Shown: positions 46,929-55,995 of the stretch, piece after piece
Numbering within the stretch: position 1 is the first letter of the stretch
Layout: every line of letters starts with the position of its first letter
From: Halochromatium roseum
GTDB lineage: Bacteria; Pseudomonadota; Gammaproteobacteria; Chromatiales; Chromatiaceae
Length of the DNA stretch: 64,000 nucleotides
Direction of reading: 5' to 3'
NCBI RefSeq assembly: GCF_016653315.1
Contig: NZ_NHSH01000064.1
Coordinates: forward strand, 60,206 to 124,205
Translations under genes and position numbers: made by a program
The notes under the pieces: model-generated
Seen by the model: only the letters and a program-made list of their open reading frames with translations
Told to the model about the DNA's origin: nothing
The model's database searches: none

Positions 46929-47960
46929 ATGAACATCCAGCGCGATAGTCAAATCAATGTTGCCGTCATCGGGTGCGGCTATTGGGGACCGAACCTGATC
47001 AGGAATTTCAATGCGATTCCCGATTGCCGCGTGAAATGGGCCTGTGATCGGGATGCTGCTCGACTCGCTCGCGTTACCAGTCTTTACCCCGAAGTCTGCT
47101 GCACGCCAGATATCGAGCGCGTCCTAGCCGACCCCGACGTCCATGCCGTCGCGATCGCAACGCCGGTTTCGACCCATTTTGAACTCGGCAGCAGGAGCCT
47201 CGCCGCTGGCAAGCACACCTTTATCGAAAAGCCACTTGCGCGCAGCAGCGAGGAATGCCAACAACTCATCGACATGGCTGATGCACGCGGGCTCTCGCTG
47301 ATGGTCGGACACACCTTTGTCTACAACGCTGCCGTGCGCAAGATGAAGGAGATCATCGATAGCGGAGAGATCGGTCGCGTGCTCTATATCGGCTGCCAGC
47401 GCCTCAACCTCGGACTCTTCCAGCACGATATCAATGTCGCTTGGGACCTTGCGCCACATGACATTTCAATCATTCTCCACCTACTCGGCAATAGCCCCGA
47501 TACCGTGAGCTGCCAAGGTAAGGCGCACCTCCGCGATGGCATCGAGGATGTCACCAATATGTCGTTGTCCTTCGACCAAGGGCCCTTCGTGACCATCCAG
47601 AGCAGCTGGCTCGATCCCAATAAGGTAAGGCGGATGACGGTGGTCGGTGAGAATAAGATGATCGTCTACGAAGACACCGAGCCGCTGGAGAAGCTCAAGA
47701 TCTATGACAAACGGGTCGAGGTGCCGCGCACCTATGACACCTTCGCCGAGTTCTTCTACTCCTATCATTACGGCGGTGTCTATAGCCCGTTCATCGACCA
47801 AGATGAACCGCTTCGCGTCGAATGCATGCGCTTCCTCTATCGCATTCGCGACGGCGTGAGTATTGAATCTGAGGGTCGACATGGCCTTGAAGTGGTCCGC
47901 GTCCTAGAGGCTGCCTCGCGCTCATTGGCCAACGGTACCGCTGCGGTGAGCTTGGCATGA
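46929..47960 (+). CDS. Gfo/Idh/MocA sugar dehydrogenase (WbpB/WlbA-like)
   Basis: A 343-residue NAD-dependent enzyme. Rossmann motif VAVIGCGYWGPNLIRNF, sugar-pocket motif EKPLARSSEECQQLIDMA, and the catalytic His region DLAPHDISIILHLLG. With the acyltransferase and aminotransferase that follow, it matches the WbpB-WbpE-WbpD set that turns a UDP-GlcNAc-derived uronate or hexose into a 3-acetamido sugar by 3-oxidation. No WbpA-type dehydrogenase is present. It overlaps the next gene by 4 nt. Confidence 0.9.
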   Translation: MNIQRDSQINVAVIGCGYWGPNLIRNFNAIPDCRVKWACDRDAARLARVTSLYPEVCCTPDIERVLADPDVHAVAIATPVSTHFELGSRSLAAGKHTFIEKPLARSSEECQQLIDMADARGLSLMVGHTFVYNAAVRKMKEIIDSGEIGRVLYIGCQRLNLGLFQHDINVAWDLAPHDISIILHLLGNSPDTVSCQGKAHLRDGIEDVTNMSLSFDQGPFVTIQSSWLDPNKVRRMTVVGENKMIVYEDTEPLEKLKIYDKRVEVPRTYDTFAEFFYSYHYGGVYSPFIDQDEPLRVECMRFLYRIRDGVSIESEGRHGLEVVRVLEAASRSLANGTAAVSLA

Positions 47961-48508
47961 ACGCGCCGCAGCCCCTCCACCTGAGCGCTGAGAACGTCGG
48001 CGCAAACGCCTCCGCGCTGCGCCGCATCGCGGCCGATGTCGTGCTCGGCAACGGCGTTGTCATCCGCGACTTCGTCAACCTCTACGGTTGCCGGATCGGC
48101 GATGAGACTCGGATCGGCACCTTCGTCGAGATCCAGCGCGGCGCCGTCATTGGCCGACGCTGCAAGATCTCAAGCCACAGCTTCATCTGTGCAGGCGTGC
48201 AGATCGAGGACGGCTGTTTTATCGGTCACAACGTCACGTTCATCAACGACAGCTACCCCAGCGCCGTGACCGAGCAGGGCGAGCTACAGCAAGACAGCGA
48301 TTGGCAATGTATCCCGACGCTGGTCAAGCAAGGCGCCTCCATCGGTTCTGGCGCGACCATCCTGTGCGGCTTGAGCATCGGCGAGCGCGCCATCATCGGC
48401 GCTGGCGCCGTGGTCACCCACGATGTCCCCGCACACTGGATCGTCGCCGGCAATCCGGCACGCCCCCTTCGACAACGCGATGAATGCCTGATCCCAGACT
48501 GCAACTAA
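47957..48508 (+). CDS. Left-handed beta-helix acyltransferase (WbpD-like)
   Basis: A 183-residue hexapeptide-repeat transferase. Isoleucine-patch repeats are clear from VLGNGVVIRDFVNLYGCRIGDETRIGTFVEIQRGAVIGRRCKISSH to GASIGSGATILCGLSIGERAIIGAGAVVTHDVP (split over about 30-160). It probably acetylates the amino group added by the aminotransferase. Translationally coupled to the dehydrogenase. Confidence 0.9.
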   Translation: MNAPQPLHLSAENVGANASALRRIAADVVLGNGVVIRDFVNLYGCRIGDETRIGTFVEIQRGAVIGRRCKISSHSFICAGVQIEDGCFIGHNVTFINDSYPSAVTEQGELQQDSDWQCIPTLVKQGASIGSGATILCGLSIGERAIIGAGAVVTHDVPAHWIVAGNPARPLRQRDECLIPDCN

Positions 48509-48526
48509 CCCCGAGATCCAACGGTT

Positions 48527-49732
48527 ATGACCACTCAGCACGAGAAGCACGAGCCCATTCCCTACCTTGACCTCAGCGCCCAATACGCACCGCTGCGCAG
48601 CGAGGTGCAAAGCGCCATCGAAGCCGTGTTCGCACGCAACGCCTTCTCCGGTGGCCCCTTCGTCGAACGCTTCGAGCAGGCCTTCGCGGAGTACTGCGGT
48701 TGCCGCCACGCAATCGGCGTCAGCAGTGGAACCGACGCCGTTTGGCTCGCGCTGCTCGCAGCAGGGGTCGGACCTGGCGATGAAGTCATCACGGTTCCGA
48801 ACAGCTTCTTCGCGACCGCTGAAGCAATCAGCTTCTGCGGCGCGAAACCGGTGTTCATCGACGTCAATCAGGGCACCCTGACGATGGAGCCGAAGGCCCT
48901 AAAAGACGCTATCACCCCCCGCACCAAAGCCATCGTCCCGGTGCATCTATTCGGCCAGACCGCCGACATGGACCCAATCAACCGCATCGCCAAACGCCAT
49001 GGCATCAGCGTCATCGAGGACGCCGCCCAGGCCCATGGTGCCCAGTACCGCGGCCGGCGCGCCGGCGGCCTTGCGCGGGCCGGCTGCTTCAGCTTCTACC
49101 CAGGGAAAAACCTAGGCGCACCCGGCGAGGCCGGCGCCATCACCACCAACGATGATGAATTGGCGAACCAGATTCGCATGCTGCGCGACCACGGCCAGGC
49201 GCGTAAACACGAGCATCGCGTGATCGGCTGGAACGCGCGCATGGACGGCATTCATGCCGCCGTTCTCGAGGTCAAGCTGCGGTATCTCGACTCCTGGAAC
49301 ATGGCGCGTCGGGAGCGTGCCTATGCCTACCACGAACTGCTGTCCCGGGTACCTGGCGTGCGCGCGCCAATCCAAGCCGCCTACGCTCGCCACGTCTACC
49401 ACGTCTACGCCGTGCGCACCAAAGGCCGCGATGCCCTGATGCGTTTCCTAACCGACCAACAGATCAGCTGTGCCATCCATTACCCATATCCGATCCACCT
49501 GCAACCAGCCTACGCACAGCTCGGCTATCACAAGGGCGACCTCCCGATCGCCGAAGCAGCAGCGGATCAGCTGCTGTCACTGCCGCTGTATCCAGAGCTC
49601 AGCATGGCGGCCCTGCGCCGCGTCGGCGATTGCATCGCCGAGTGGACTGATAGCCGACTGGTGACGTCATTCCTCGAGCGCGATCTCGACGCTGCTGGCC
49701 CCAACCCTATCCCGGTAACCGCTCATGGCTGA
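48527..49732 (+). CDS. DegT/DnrJ/EryC1/StrS sugar aminotransferase (WbpE-like)
   Basis: A 401-residue PLP enzyme. Family features: IPYLDLSAQYAPLRSEVQ, GVSSGTDAVWLALLAAGVGPGDEVITVPNSFFATAEA, VIEDAAQAHGA, and the PLP lysine in CFSFYPGKNLGAPGEAGAITTND. It transfers an amino group to a 3-keto sugar made by the dehydrogenase. It overlaps the next gene by 8 nt. Confidence 0.92.
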   Translation: MTTQHEKHEPIPYLDLSAQYAPLRSEVQSAIEAVFARNAFSGGPFVERFEQAFAEYCGCRHAIGVSSGTDAVWLALLAAGVGPGDEVITVPNSFFATAEAISFCGAKPVFIDVNQGTLTMEPKALKDAITPRTKAIVPVHLFGQTADMDPINRIAKRHGISVIEDAAQAHGAQYRGRRAGGLARAGCFSFYPGKNLGAPGEAGAITTNDDELANQIRMLRDHGQARKHEHRVIGWNARMDGIHAAVLEVKLRYLDSWNMARRERAYAYHELLSRVPGVRAPIQAAYARHVYHVYAVRTKGRDALMRFLTDQQISCAIHYPYPIHLQPAYAQLGYHKGDLPIAEAAADQLLSLPLYPELSMAALRRVGDCIAEWTDSRLVTSFLERDLDAAGPNPIPVTAHG

Positions 49733-51902
49733 CCAGCGCTCAAATCAGGGTGCTCTTGACGCCGCCCTGCCAAGCCCGAACCGCCATTCAGGACATCCGC
49801 ACTGGGCGTTTACACCGGACCTCTATCCGGATATCGCCAGCCCAGCCTATGGCCTGCGCGATCTCCTAAGGCCGCTGTTTCGACGCCGCTGGCTGGTGCT
49901 GCTGTTCGCCACGGGCGTGATGATCGCCGTGTTGCTCGGCGCACTCATGCAAACACCGAGCTATGAAGCCACCGCAAAGGTCTTGGTCAAGAAGGGCGTT
50001 GCTCGCGAGCCGCTGTCGCCACGCGAGACGCCAATGTGGGTCTCCGATAGCCTCTATGAAGAAGACATCAATACCGAGGTTGGCATCCTCACCAGCCGCA
50101 TCTTGATTGAGCAAGCCGTCAAGGCCATCCGATCCGCTGCTGTCGAAGCACCAGCGTCTGAACCGGCCTTTGCTTGGTTCCATGCCACCGACCGGTGGCT
50201 TAAGCAGCTCATCGGGGCAAATGCCGCCGATGCCGATGCCAAAAGCAAAGACAACAGCAAAGGCGGACGCGGTTTGGACGGCTACAGCCTGCAAGAGCAG
50301 GTGGACGATATGCAGCAGTCTCTCGAGGTCAGTCCTGAGCCAAAGTCCAACATCATCTCGTTGCGTTTCGTTTGGCCCGACCCACGCGAGGCCAAGGCCT
50401 TTCTCGACGCCCTCGTCGACGCTTATCAGCGCCATCGTGCCGAGCTTTACGAGCCGGCAGGAACCGAAAGCTTCTTTCGCCGGCAAACGGAAACCGCGGC
50501 TGAAAAGCTGGTTACAGCTGAAAGCGCTTTGCAGGGCTACCTGCGCGACGCGGGCATCACGATCATCGACGTGCCAGAGGGGCACGATGTGCTCGAGGCA
50601 GAGAAGCGCTCGATACTCGATCGGCAGAAACGTATCGACGAAGACCTCAGCCAGACCCGAGCCCAAGCCAGCCAACTGACCCGTCTACTCGCGAAAACCA
50701 GCGAGCAGATCCTCTCCGAATCGGCACGGGTTCGCAGCGAGTCGCTCGAGCGCCAGCGCGCCGTGTTAAAGGGGCAATTGACCGAGGTCGAGCAACAACG
50801 CGGAGAGCAAGGACACCGGCTGCAGCGTCTGCGCGCAGAGCAGGCCGAAGTCTCAGACAAGCTCGCGCGCATCCGGGTGCTCGAAGACCAGCTACGCGGC
50901 CTCCTGCTGCGGACGCAGAACGATCGCAGCGGCAAGGCGCTCAAGAGCGAAGTCGATCGTCTTTATAGCGAGTTGGCACAGCTCGGACAGCTCAAACGCT
51001 ACGACCTCAACGTTGGACAGGACACTAGCCTCTACGACCACCTGCAGACCCAGATCATCGACGCAGAGGTCACACTCAGCGGCCTGGATGAGCGTCAGCA
51101 GATGATTCAGCGGCGAATCGATGAACTGGCCAGCCAACCTGCTATCGAGCCGCCGACTGCAGCGCAGCACACTGATCGGCAACACGTAGCAGGGGTAGCC
51201 CCACAAGTCGGCGACAGCGGCCGACTCTGGACCGAGATTGAGCTGACCCGCGCAACCCTGGCCCGCGCTGGCGCCCTCCTCGACATCGAAGACCGCCGCT
51301 CGCTCGCACAGGGCTTCGAAGCCATGGTGACGCTGCTGATCGACACCGAGGCCGAACTTGAGGGCGCACGTGCCCGCATTGCCGAACTCGAGACCCAAGC
51401 CGCCCAGATCGAACAGACCTTATTGGCACTGAACACCAAAGGAATCCGGGCGAAAGAGCTGCGTCGCGAGCTGGCACGGGCCGAGGCCGCACACAGGCTC
51501 TATCGTGAGAAGACCGATACGGCGGCGATCTCGGCGGCCATGTCGCGCGAAGAGCTGGTCAATACCAGTATCGCCCAGCCACCCACGGTCGCCACCGATC
51601 CGGTCGGCCCTGGAAAGCGCACCCTGGTGCTACTCGGCCTGTTCGTCGCCACCTTCGGCGGTGTTGGCATCGCGCTCCTGCTCGACTACCTGGACCCTGG
51701 GATCACGACACCCATACAGCTCGAGCGGCGCTTGGGCATCATCCACCTCGGGTCGGTCTCCGAAGGCGAGATCAGCGGACCTCTCGACGTCGGCCTCGCC
51801 GCGCTGTTCCCGGCGCGCGCAGATGGACACGACAGCAGCCGTCGCGGACGTCCACCGACATCAGTGCCGGCGCTGGTCTATCCCGCGCCGACACCAGGCT
51901 GA
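49725..51902 (+). CDS. GNVR/Wzz chain-length protein without kinase domain
   Basis: A 725-residue inner-membrane polysaccharide copolymerase. TM1 is at about 55-75 (FRRRWLVLLFATGVMIAVLL) and TM2 at about 635-655 (LVLLGLFVATFGGVGIALLLDYL). Between them is a long periplasmic coiled coil, with a GNVR-like segment. No Walker A/B or Tyr cluster follows TM2, only ~70 residues with Pro, so a separate BY-kinase would be needed, and none is in the window. The enzyme sets polymer length. Confidence 0.9.
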   Translation: MADQRSNQGALDAALPSPNRHSGHPHWAFTPDLYPDIASPAYGLRDLLRPLFRRRWLVLLFATGVMIAVLLGALMQTPSYEATAKVLVKKGVAREPLSPRETPMWVSDSLYEEDINTEVGILTSRILIEQAVKAIRSAAVEAPASEPAFAWFHATDRWLKQLIGANAADADAKSKDNSKGGRGLDGYSLQEQVDDMQQSLEVSPEPKSNIISLRFVWPDPREAKAFLDALVDAYQRHRAELYEPAGTESFFRRQTETAAEKLVTAESALQGYLRDAGITIIDVPEGHDVLEAEKRSILDRQKRIDEDLSQTRAQASQLTRLLAKTSEQILSESARVRSESLERQRAVLKGQLTEVEQQRGEQGHRLQRLRAEQAEVSDKLARIRVLEDQLRGLLLRTQNDRSGKALKSEVDRLYSELAQLGQLKRYDLNVGQDTSLYDHLQTQIIDAEVTLSGLDERQQMIQRRIDELASQPAIEPPTAAQHTDRQHVAGVAPQVGDSGRLWTEIELTRATLARAGALLDIEDRRSLAQGFEAMVTLLIDTEAELEGARARIAELETQAAQIEQTLLALNTKGIRAKELRRELARAEAAHRLYREKTDTAAISAAMSREELVNTSIAQPPTVATDPVGPGKRTLVLLGLFVATFGGVGIALLLDYLDPGITTPIQLERRLGIIHLGSVSEGEISGPLDVGLAALFPARADGHDSSRRGRPPTSVPALVYPAPTPG

Positions 51903-51917
51903 GGCAAACGCATCGAG

Positions 51918-53591
51918 ATGACCAACCTCGCCTACTCCGCCAGTCGCATCGGCACGAGATCCGCAACCGCTGCCGCAAACGCAACCGCAACCGCAACCGC
52001 TGCCGCAACCGCAACCGCTGCCGCGAGCGGCGCGCGCTGGCCCAGGGCGCTGCTCGGCTTGGCGCTGTTGCTCGCCGGGGCCTTGGTCGGCGTGGTCACG
52101 ATCGATGCCGCACCGCTCGCCGTCCTGCTTGCGCCGGCCGCCGCACTCGGCCTCTGGTTGATCAGCCGCTGGCCTGAGTACGGCATCCTGGGAGTGCTGC
52201 TCTACACCTCAACTATCCTGAGCGAGGAACAACTCCCGCCGCTGAACCTCGGCGTCGGTAGCTTACACCTCTCCGACCTGATCATTCTCTGGTTATTCGC
52301 AGTCCTCGCCTTTCGCATCGTCGTCTCGCGCGCGCTCCGCTTTCGTCGCACCGACTTGGATATTCCCGTTGCCCTGTTCATCGGCGTCTGTGTGCTCGCC
52401 ACCCTCAACGGCATCTCAGGCGGGGACACCCCCGCTGATAGCGGCATCCGCCATTTGCGCGCTGCCGGCTACCTGGTGATCTACTTCTTGATCACCAATC
52501 TGATCCGAGACCGGGCCCAGCTGAGACGGCTCTGGATTGGCGTCACGCTGCTGGCAGTGATCACCGCCGTTGCCGCGATCCTGCAAACCGCGCTAGGCCC
52601 AGGGGTGCCGATCTTGCCGGGACGTGTCGAGACGCTGAACACACAAGGACTGACGCATGACGAGATTGCACGGGTCATCCCACCCGGCGAATCGCTGATC
52701 TACCTGGCCCTCATCCTGGGCGTGCTCTCGCTCGCCGCGCGCAGGGCAATGGCATCGACCCTGCGCACCTGGATCAGCACGGGTCTGCTTGGCATTGGGT
52801 TGATTCTGACCTTTCGGCGGGCGCTCTGGGGTAGCGCGGCTCTGGCTCTGCTCGCCGCCCTGCCCCTACTGCCGAGGCCGCAGCGCTTACAGCTCCTGCG
52901 TGCCGGCGCAGCCGCGAGCGCGATCATCACGCTGACGGTCATCGGCGCCCTAACGCAGGCGCCGGACTCTGAGCTCAGCCGATCCCTGCAAGCAACCGGC
53001 GAGCGCATCGGCAGCATGTTCGATCCAGACAACTACCGCCGCGGCGACCGCGACACACAGACCTTAGAGCAGCGCGTGATCGAGCTCGAGTACGCCTTGC
53101 CCCAGGTGATGCCACCGTCGTTGCTTGGGCATGGACTGGCGGCCCCGTATCGGCCTTGCCTGCCCCTCGACAGCATGGACTGCAGGACACCGAGCTACAT
53201 CCACAACGGCTATGTCGCGATCCTGTTCAATCTCGGCCTGATCGGATTCGCGGCCTTCATCTGGATACTGGTTGGCACCACCCTGGGCGGCCTCTCGGCG
53301 CGGCGCGTCCAGCTGGCACCGGCCGCGCATCCGCGACCACAGCGGGGTCAGCACATCGCCCTCTCATTCGACGCGGAAACGCAGCGGCTCGCGGTCGCCT
53401 GCAGCTTCGCCTTCGTTGGACTGGTGCCCGCCCTGATGCTGGAGCCCTACATGATGCTCTGGCCTTGGACGCCGGTGATCGCGCTAATGATCGCCACAGT
53501 CCAGCTGTGCAAACCGACCGCCCTGGCTCAGCCGCAGGCGCCCAGGCCGCAACGGCTCATGCCCATGATGCGGGCAAACACCGAGCACTAG
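51918..53591 (+). CDS. O-antigen ligase/polymerase-type protein (Wzy-like)
   Basis: A 557-residue polytopic protein with about 12 TM segments. Near the N-terminus is a tandem Ala-Thr/Ala-Ala segment encoded by gcaaccgcaacc-type repeats (about 51965-52020), followed by hydrophobic helices. The large periplasmic loop with GERIGSMFDPDNYRRGDRDTQTLEQRVIELEYALPQ and LGHGLAAPY matches O-antigen ligase-like proteins. It would polymerise the repeat unit. The gene precedes the flippase. Confidence 0.86.
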   Translation: MTNLAYSASRIGTRSATAAANATATATAAATATAAASGARWPRALLGLALLLAGALVGVVTIDAAPLAVLLAPAAALGLWLISRWPEYGILGVLLYTSTILSEEQLPPLNLGVGSLHLSDLIILWLFAVLAFRIVVSRALRFRRTDLDIPVALFIGVCVLATLNGISGGDTPADSGIRHLRAAGYLVIYFLITNLIRDRAQLRRLWIGVTLLAVITAVAAILQTALGPGVPILPGRVETLNTQGLTHDEIARVIPPGESLIYLALILGVLSLAARRAMASTLRTWISTGLLGIGLILTFRRALWGSAALALLAALPLLPRPQRLQLLRAGAAASAIITLTVIGALTQAPDSELSRSLQATGERIGSMFDPDNYRRGDRDTQTLEQRVIELEYALPQVMPPSLLGHGLAAPYRPCLPLDSMDCRTPSYIHNGYVAILFNLGLIGFAAFIWILVGTTLGGLSARRVQLAPAAHPRPQRGQHIALSFDAETQRLAVACSFAFVGLVPALMLEPYMMLWPWTPVIALMIATVQLCKPTALAQPQAPRPQRLMPMMRANTEH

Positions 53592-53599
53592 GGCCCATC

Positions 53600-55102
53600 A
53601 TGTCTGCAAGCCTCCTCCAACGCTTTCTCGCGGGCATGCTCGCGACCGGGCTCGGCAGTCTCTCGGTGGTGGTCTTGGGCATGCTTGGGCTGATGGTCAG
53701 CACCCGCATCCTGCCGGCCGCCGAGCTTGGGGCCTTCTTCCTGCTGCAGACGCTGGTCATCTTCCTAGCAGAAGGAAGCAGCTTTGGCATCCATTTGGCG
53801 CTCGCACGCTTCCTCTCCGGCATCGATGCGCCCGACCAACAACGGCGGATCACCAGCACAGCCTTCTTGTTTCTCGCCCCAGCGGTTGCCTTCACAGCGT
53901 CGTCGTTGTGGCTTTGTGCCGCGCCGCTGATGAGCCTGTTGGAGGTAACGCTGACAGCCAAACTCTTAGCCTTGCTGGTGAGCTGGTTCGTATTCGAAGC
54001 CTTCCTCAAGCTGACCCTCTCACACCACCAGGCGCGCTTCGCCTTTCGCGCGATTGGCATCACCAACGCCCTGAGCAGCCTTGTCAATCTGTTGGTCATT
54101 CTGACCCTGGTTCTGGGTTCGGGCGAGGGACTCGCGGCATTACTCGCCGCCAAGCTGCTCTCGCGCGTCGCCGCACTCGGCTATGCCGGGCTCGCCTGCA
54201 GGCCTCGACTCGGACTCGAGTTCGACGCCAAGCTGCTGCGGCGGATGCTGCGCTATAGCCTGCCGCTCTATGCCAATTACTTCCTTTCCTTCCTCTCGCA
54301 GCGCGCCGACACCTTACTGATCGGCTCACTGCTCGGCACCACCGCCGTTGCCTTCTATGAGGTGGCGCGCCGCATCCCCGAAAGCCTGATGCAGTTCCAC
54401 GAATCGTTCCTCCAAGTCTATTTCACATTCGTCGCCCGTCATGCCCTGCAGCAAGACAAGTGCCGCGTCAGTGAGTTCTTGCACAACTCAACCCGATTCG
54501 GTTCGCTGCTGCTTGGGCTTGGCTGCGTCATCACCTTTGGCTTCGGCCGGGAGATCGTCGTGCTCATGTTCTCAGACACCTATCTTGAGAGCGCACTCCC
54601 CTTCGCGCTGCTGATGGCTGCCTCTAGCCTGCTGATGATCGAGGCCACCTTTGGCTCAACACTGGCGGCAGTCGGTGACTCGACTCGGCCCCTTTTGATC
54701 AATAGCGTCCGTACCGGCTTGCTAATGATCGCCTATCTGGTGCTCATCCCGAATTTCGAGCTGGTCGGGGCAGCAGCCGCAGCGCTGACCGCAACCGCCG
54801 CCGTGATCCCAGTCAATGTCTATTTCCTGCGCCGACGCGGGATCGTTGTCGACAAAGGCGCCGTCGGCAAACCCATCCTGATCACTGCGTTACTCAGTGG
54901 ACTGCTGATAACGGCAAGCACCGCGCCGGCTGTTGTGCGCGCCGGACTCGTCATCAGCTACCTGCCTGCTGCGCTGCTCTGGTCAATTGTGACTCGCGCA
55001 GAAATCGCTGCGGCTCGCGGCTGGCTATCGAGGCATCTGCACTGCCAGCCAGAGGTCGCAAACATCGCCGCTGACACGACCTCCGACGGATCACAACGAT
55101 GA
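53600..55102 (+). CDS. Polysaccharide flippase (Wzx-like)
   Basis: A 500-residue, 12-14 TM MATE/PST-type transporter (SLLQRFLAGMLATGLGSLSVVVLGMLGLMVSTRILPAAELG; later YFLSFLSQRADTLLIGSLLGTTAVAFYEVARRIPE). It moves lipid-linked repeat units across the inner membrane. The start ATG at 53600 follows the polymerase stop by 8 nt and overlaps none; an upstream in-frame extension lies inside the polymerase gene and is not credible. Its stop overlaps the next start (ATGA). Confidence 0.9.
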   Translation: MSASLLQRFLAGMLATGLGSLSVVVLGMLGLMVSTRILPAAELGAFFLLQTLVIFLAEGSSFGIHLALARFLSGIDAPDQQRRITSTAFLFLAPAVAFTASSLWLCAAPLMSLLEVTLTAKLLALLVSWFVFEAFLKLTLSHHQARFAFRAIGITNALSSLVNLLVILTLVLGSGEGLAALLAAKLLSRVAALGYAGLACRPRLGLEFDAKLLRRMLRYSLPLYANYFLSFLSQRADTLLIGSLLGTTAVAFYEVARRIPESLMQFHESFLQVYFTFVARHALQQDKCRVSEFLHNSTRFGSLLLGLGCVITFGFGREIVVLMFSDTYLESALPFALLMAASSLLMIEATFGSTLAAVGDSTRPLLINSVRTGLLMIAYLVLIPNFELVGAAAAALTATAAVIPVNVYFLRRRGIVVDKGAVGKPILITALLSGLLITASTAPAVVRAGLVISYLPAALLWSIVTRAEIAAARGWLSRHLHCQPEVANIAADTTSDGSQR

Positions 55103-55995
55103 TAAACAGCCATCGCAGCCAACCCCTCGTTTCAATCATCATGCCCACCCACAATGCAAATGTGGGCTTTCTCCGCGAGGCCATCGACAGCTGCATCGCG
55201 CAAACGCACCCGCACTGGGAGCTGATTATCGTCGATGATGGCTCAACCAATGAAAGTCCATTGGTGATCGCCGAGCAAAGCGCACGCGATGCGCGCATTC
55301 GCAGCCTGCGTCATGCCAGCAAACGTCGCCTTCCGGCGGCACTGAACAGCGGAATCGAGCAGGCACAGGGGGATTTCCTGACCTGGCTGTCAGACGACGA
55401 CCGATTCCGTCCGCTGGCCCTTGAGCGCATGCTGAAGTTCCTCAGTGAGCATCCGCAGATCGACATCGTCTATGCGGACTATTCGCTGCTGCAGAGCGAC
55501 GGCACCCTTGGTGAGCGGATGCGGGTCGGCCCAGCAGAAGAGCTGGGTATCCATAAGCCCGTAGGCATCTGTTACCTGGCGAAGTATGAGGCATTCGCTC
55601 GCACCGGCTTCAGCGAGGACTTCTTTTTGGCCGAGGATCTCGATTTCTGGATTCGTGCTTGTATGACGTACAAAGCGACACCCTTGCACGAAGACCTGGC
55701 GCAGTATCGCCAACACAGAGGAACCCTGACGCAGTCGCATCCGCGCACCGAGATCCTCTCGGTCCATCGTCGCATCCTCGACCGGCACCTAGATCGCATG
55801 CACTGGCTGAGTCCAGCCAATCAGGTTCGTGCCTATTTGCGTCTCGGCAAGCAGTTCCTCGCGCAAGGTGCTGCGGCTCCCGCAGCGGCCGCATTCGGAC
55901 GCGCAGTCAGCTTCGGACCTCATGCCTGCGCCGCCGCGTTCAGTGACCTTGTCACACGCAAGATCGGCCAGTACACCCAGCTGCAACGCTCATGA
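55099..55995 (+). CDS. Glycosyltransferase family 2
   Basis: A 298-residue cytosolic GT-A enzyme. PLVSIIMPTHNANVGFLREAIDSCIAQTHPHWELIIVDDGS, the acidic pair region GDFLTWLSDDDRFRPLALERML, and FFLAEDLDFWIRA. It adds a sugar to the lipid-linked unit. Coupled to its neighbours on both sides by 4-nt overlaps. Confidence 0.92.
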   Translation: MINSHRSQPLVSIIMPTHNANVGFLREAIDSCIAQTHPHWELIIVDDGSTNESPLVIAEQSARDARIRSLRHASKRRLPAALNSGIEQAQGDFLTWLSDDDRFRPLALERMLKFLSEHPQIDIVYADYSLLQSDGTLGERMRVGPAEELGIHKPVGICYLAKYEAFARTGFSEDFFLAEDLDFWIRACMTYKATPLHEDLAQYRQHRGTLTQSHPRTEILSVHRRILDRHLDRMHWLSPANQVRAYLRLGKQFLAQGAAAPAAAAFGRAVSFGPHACAAAFSDLVTRKIGQYTQLQRS

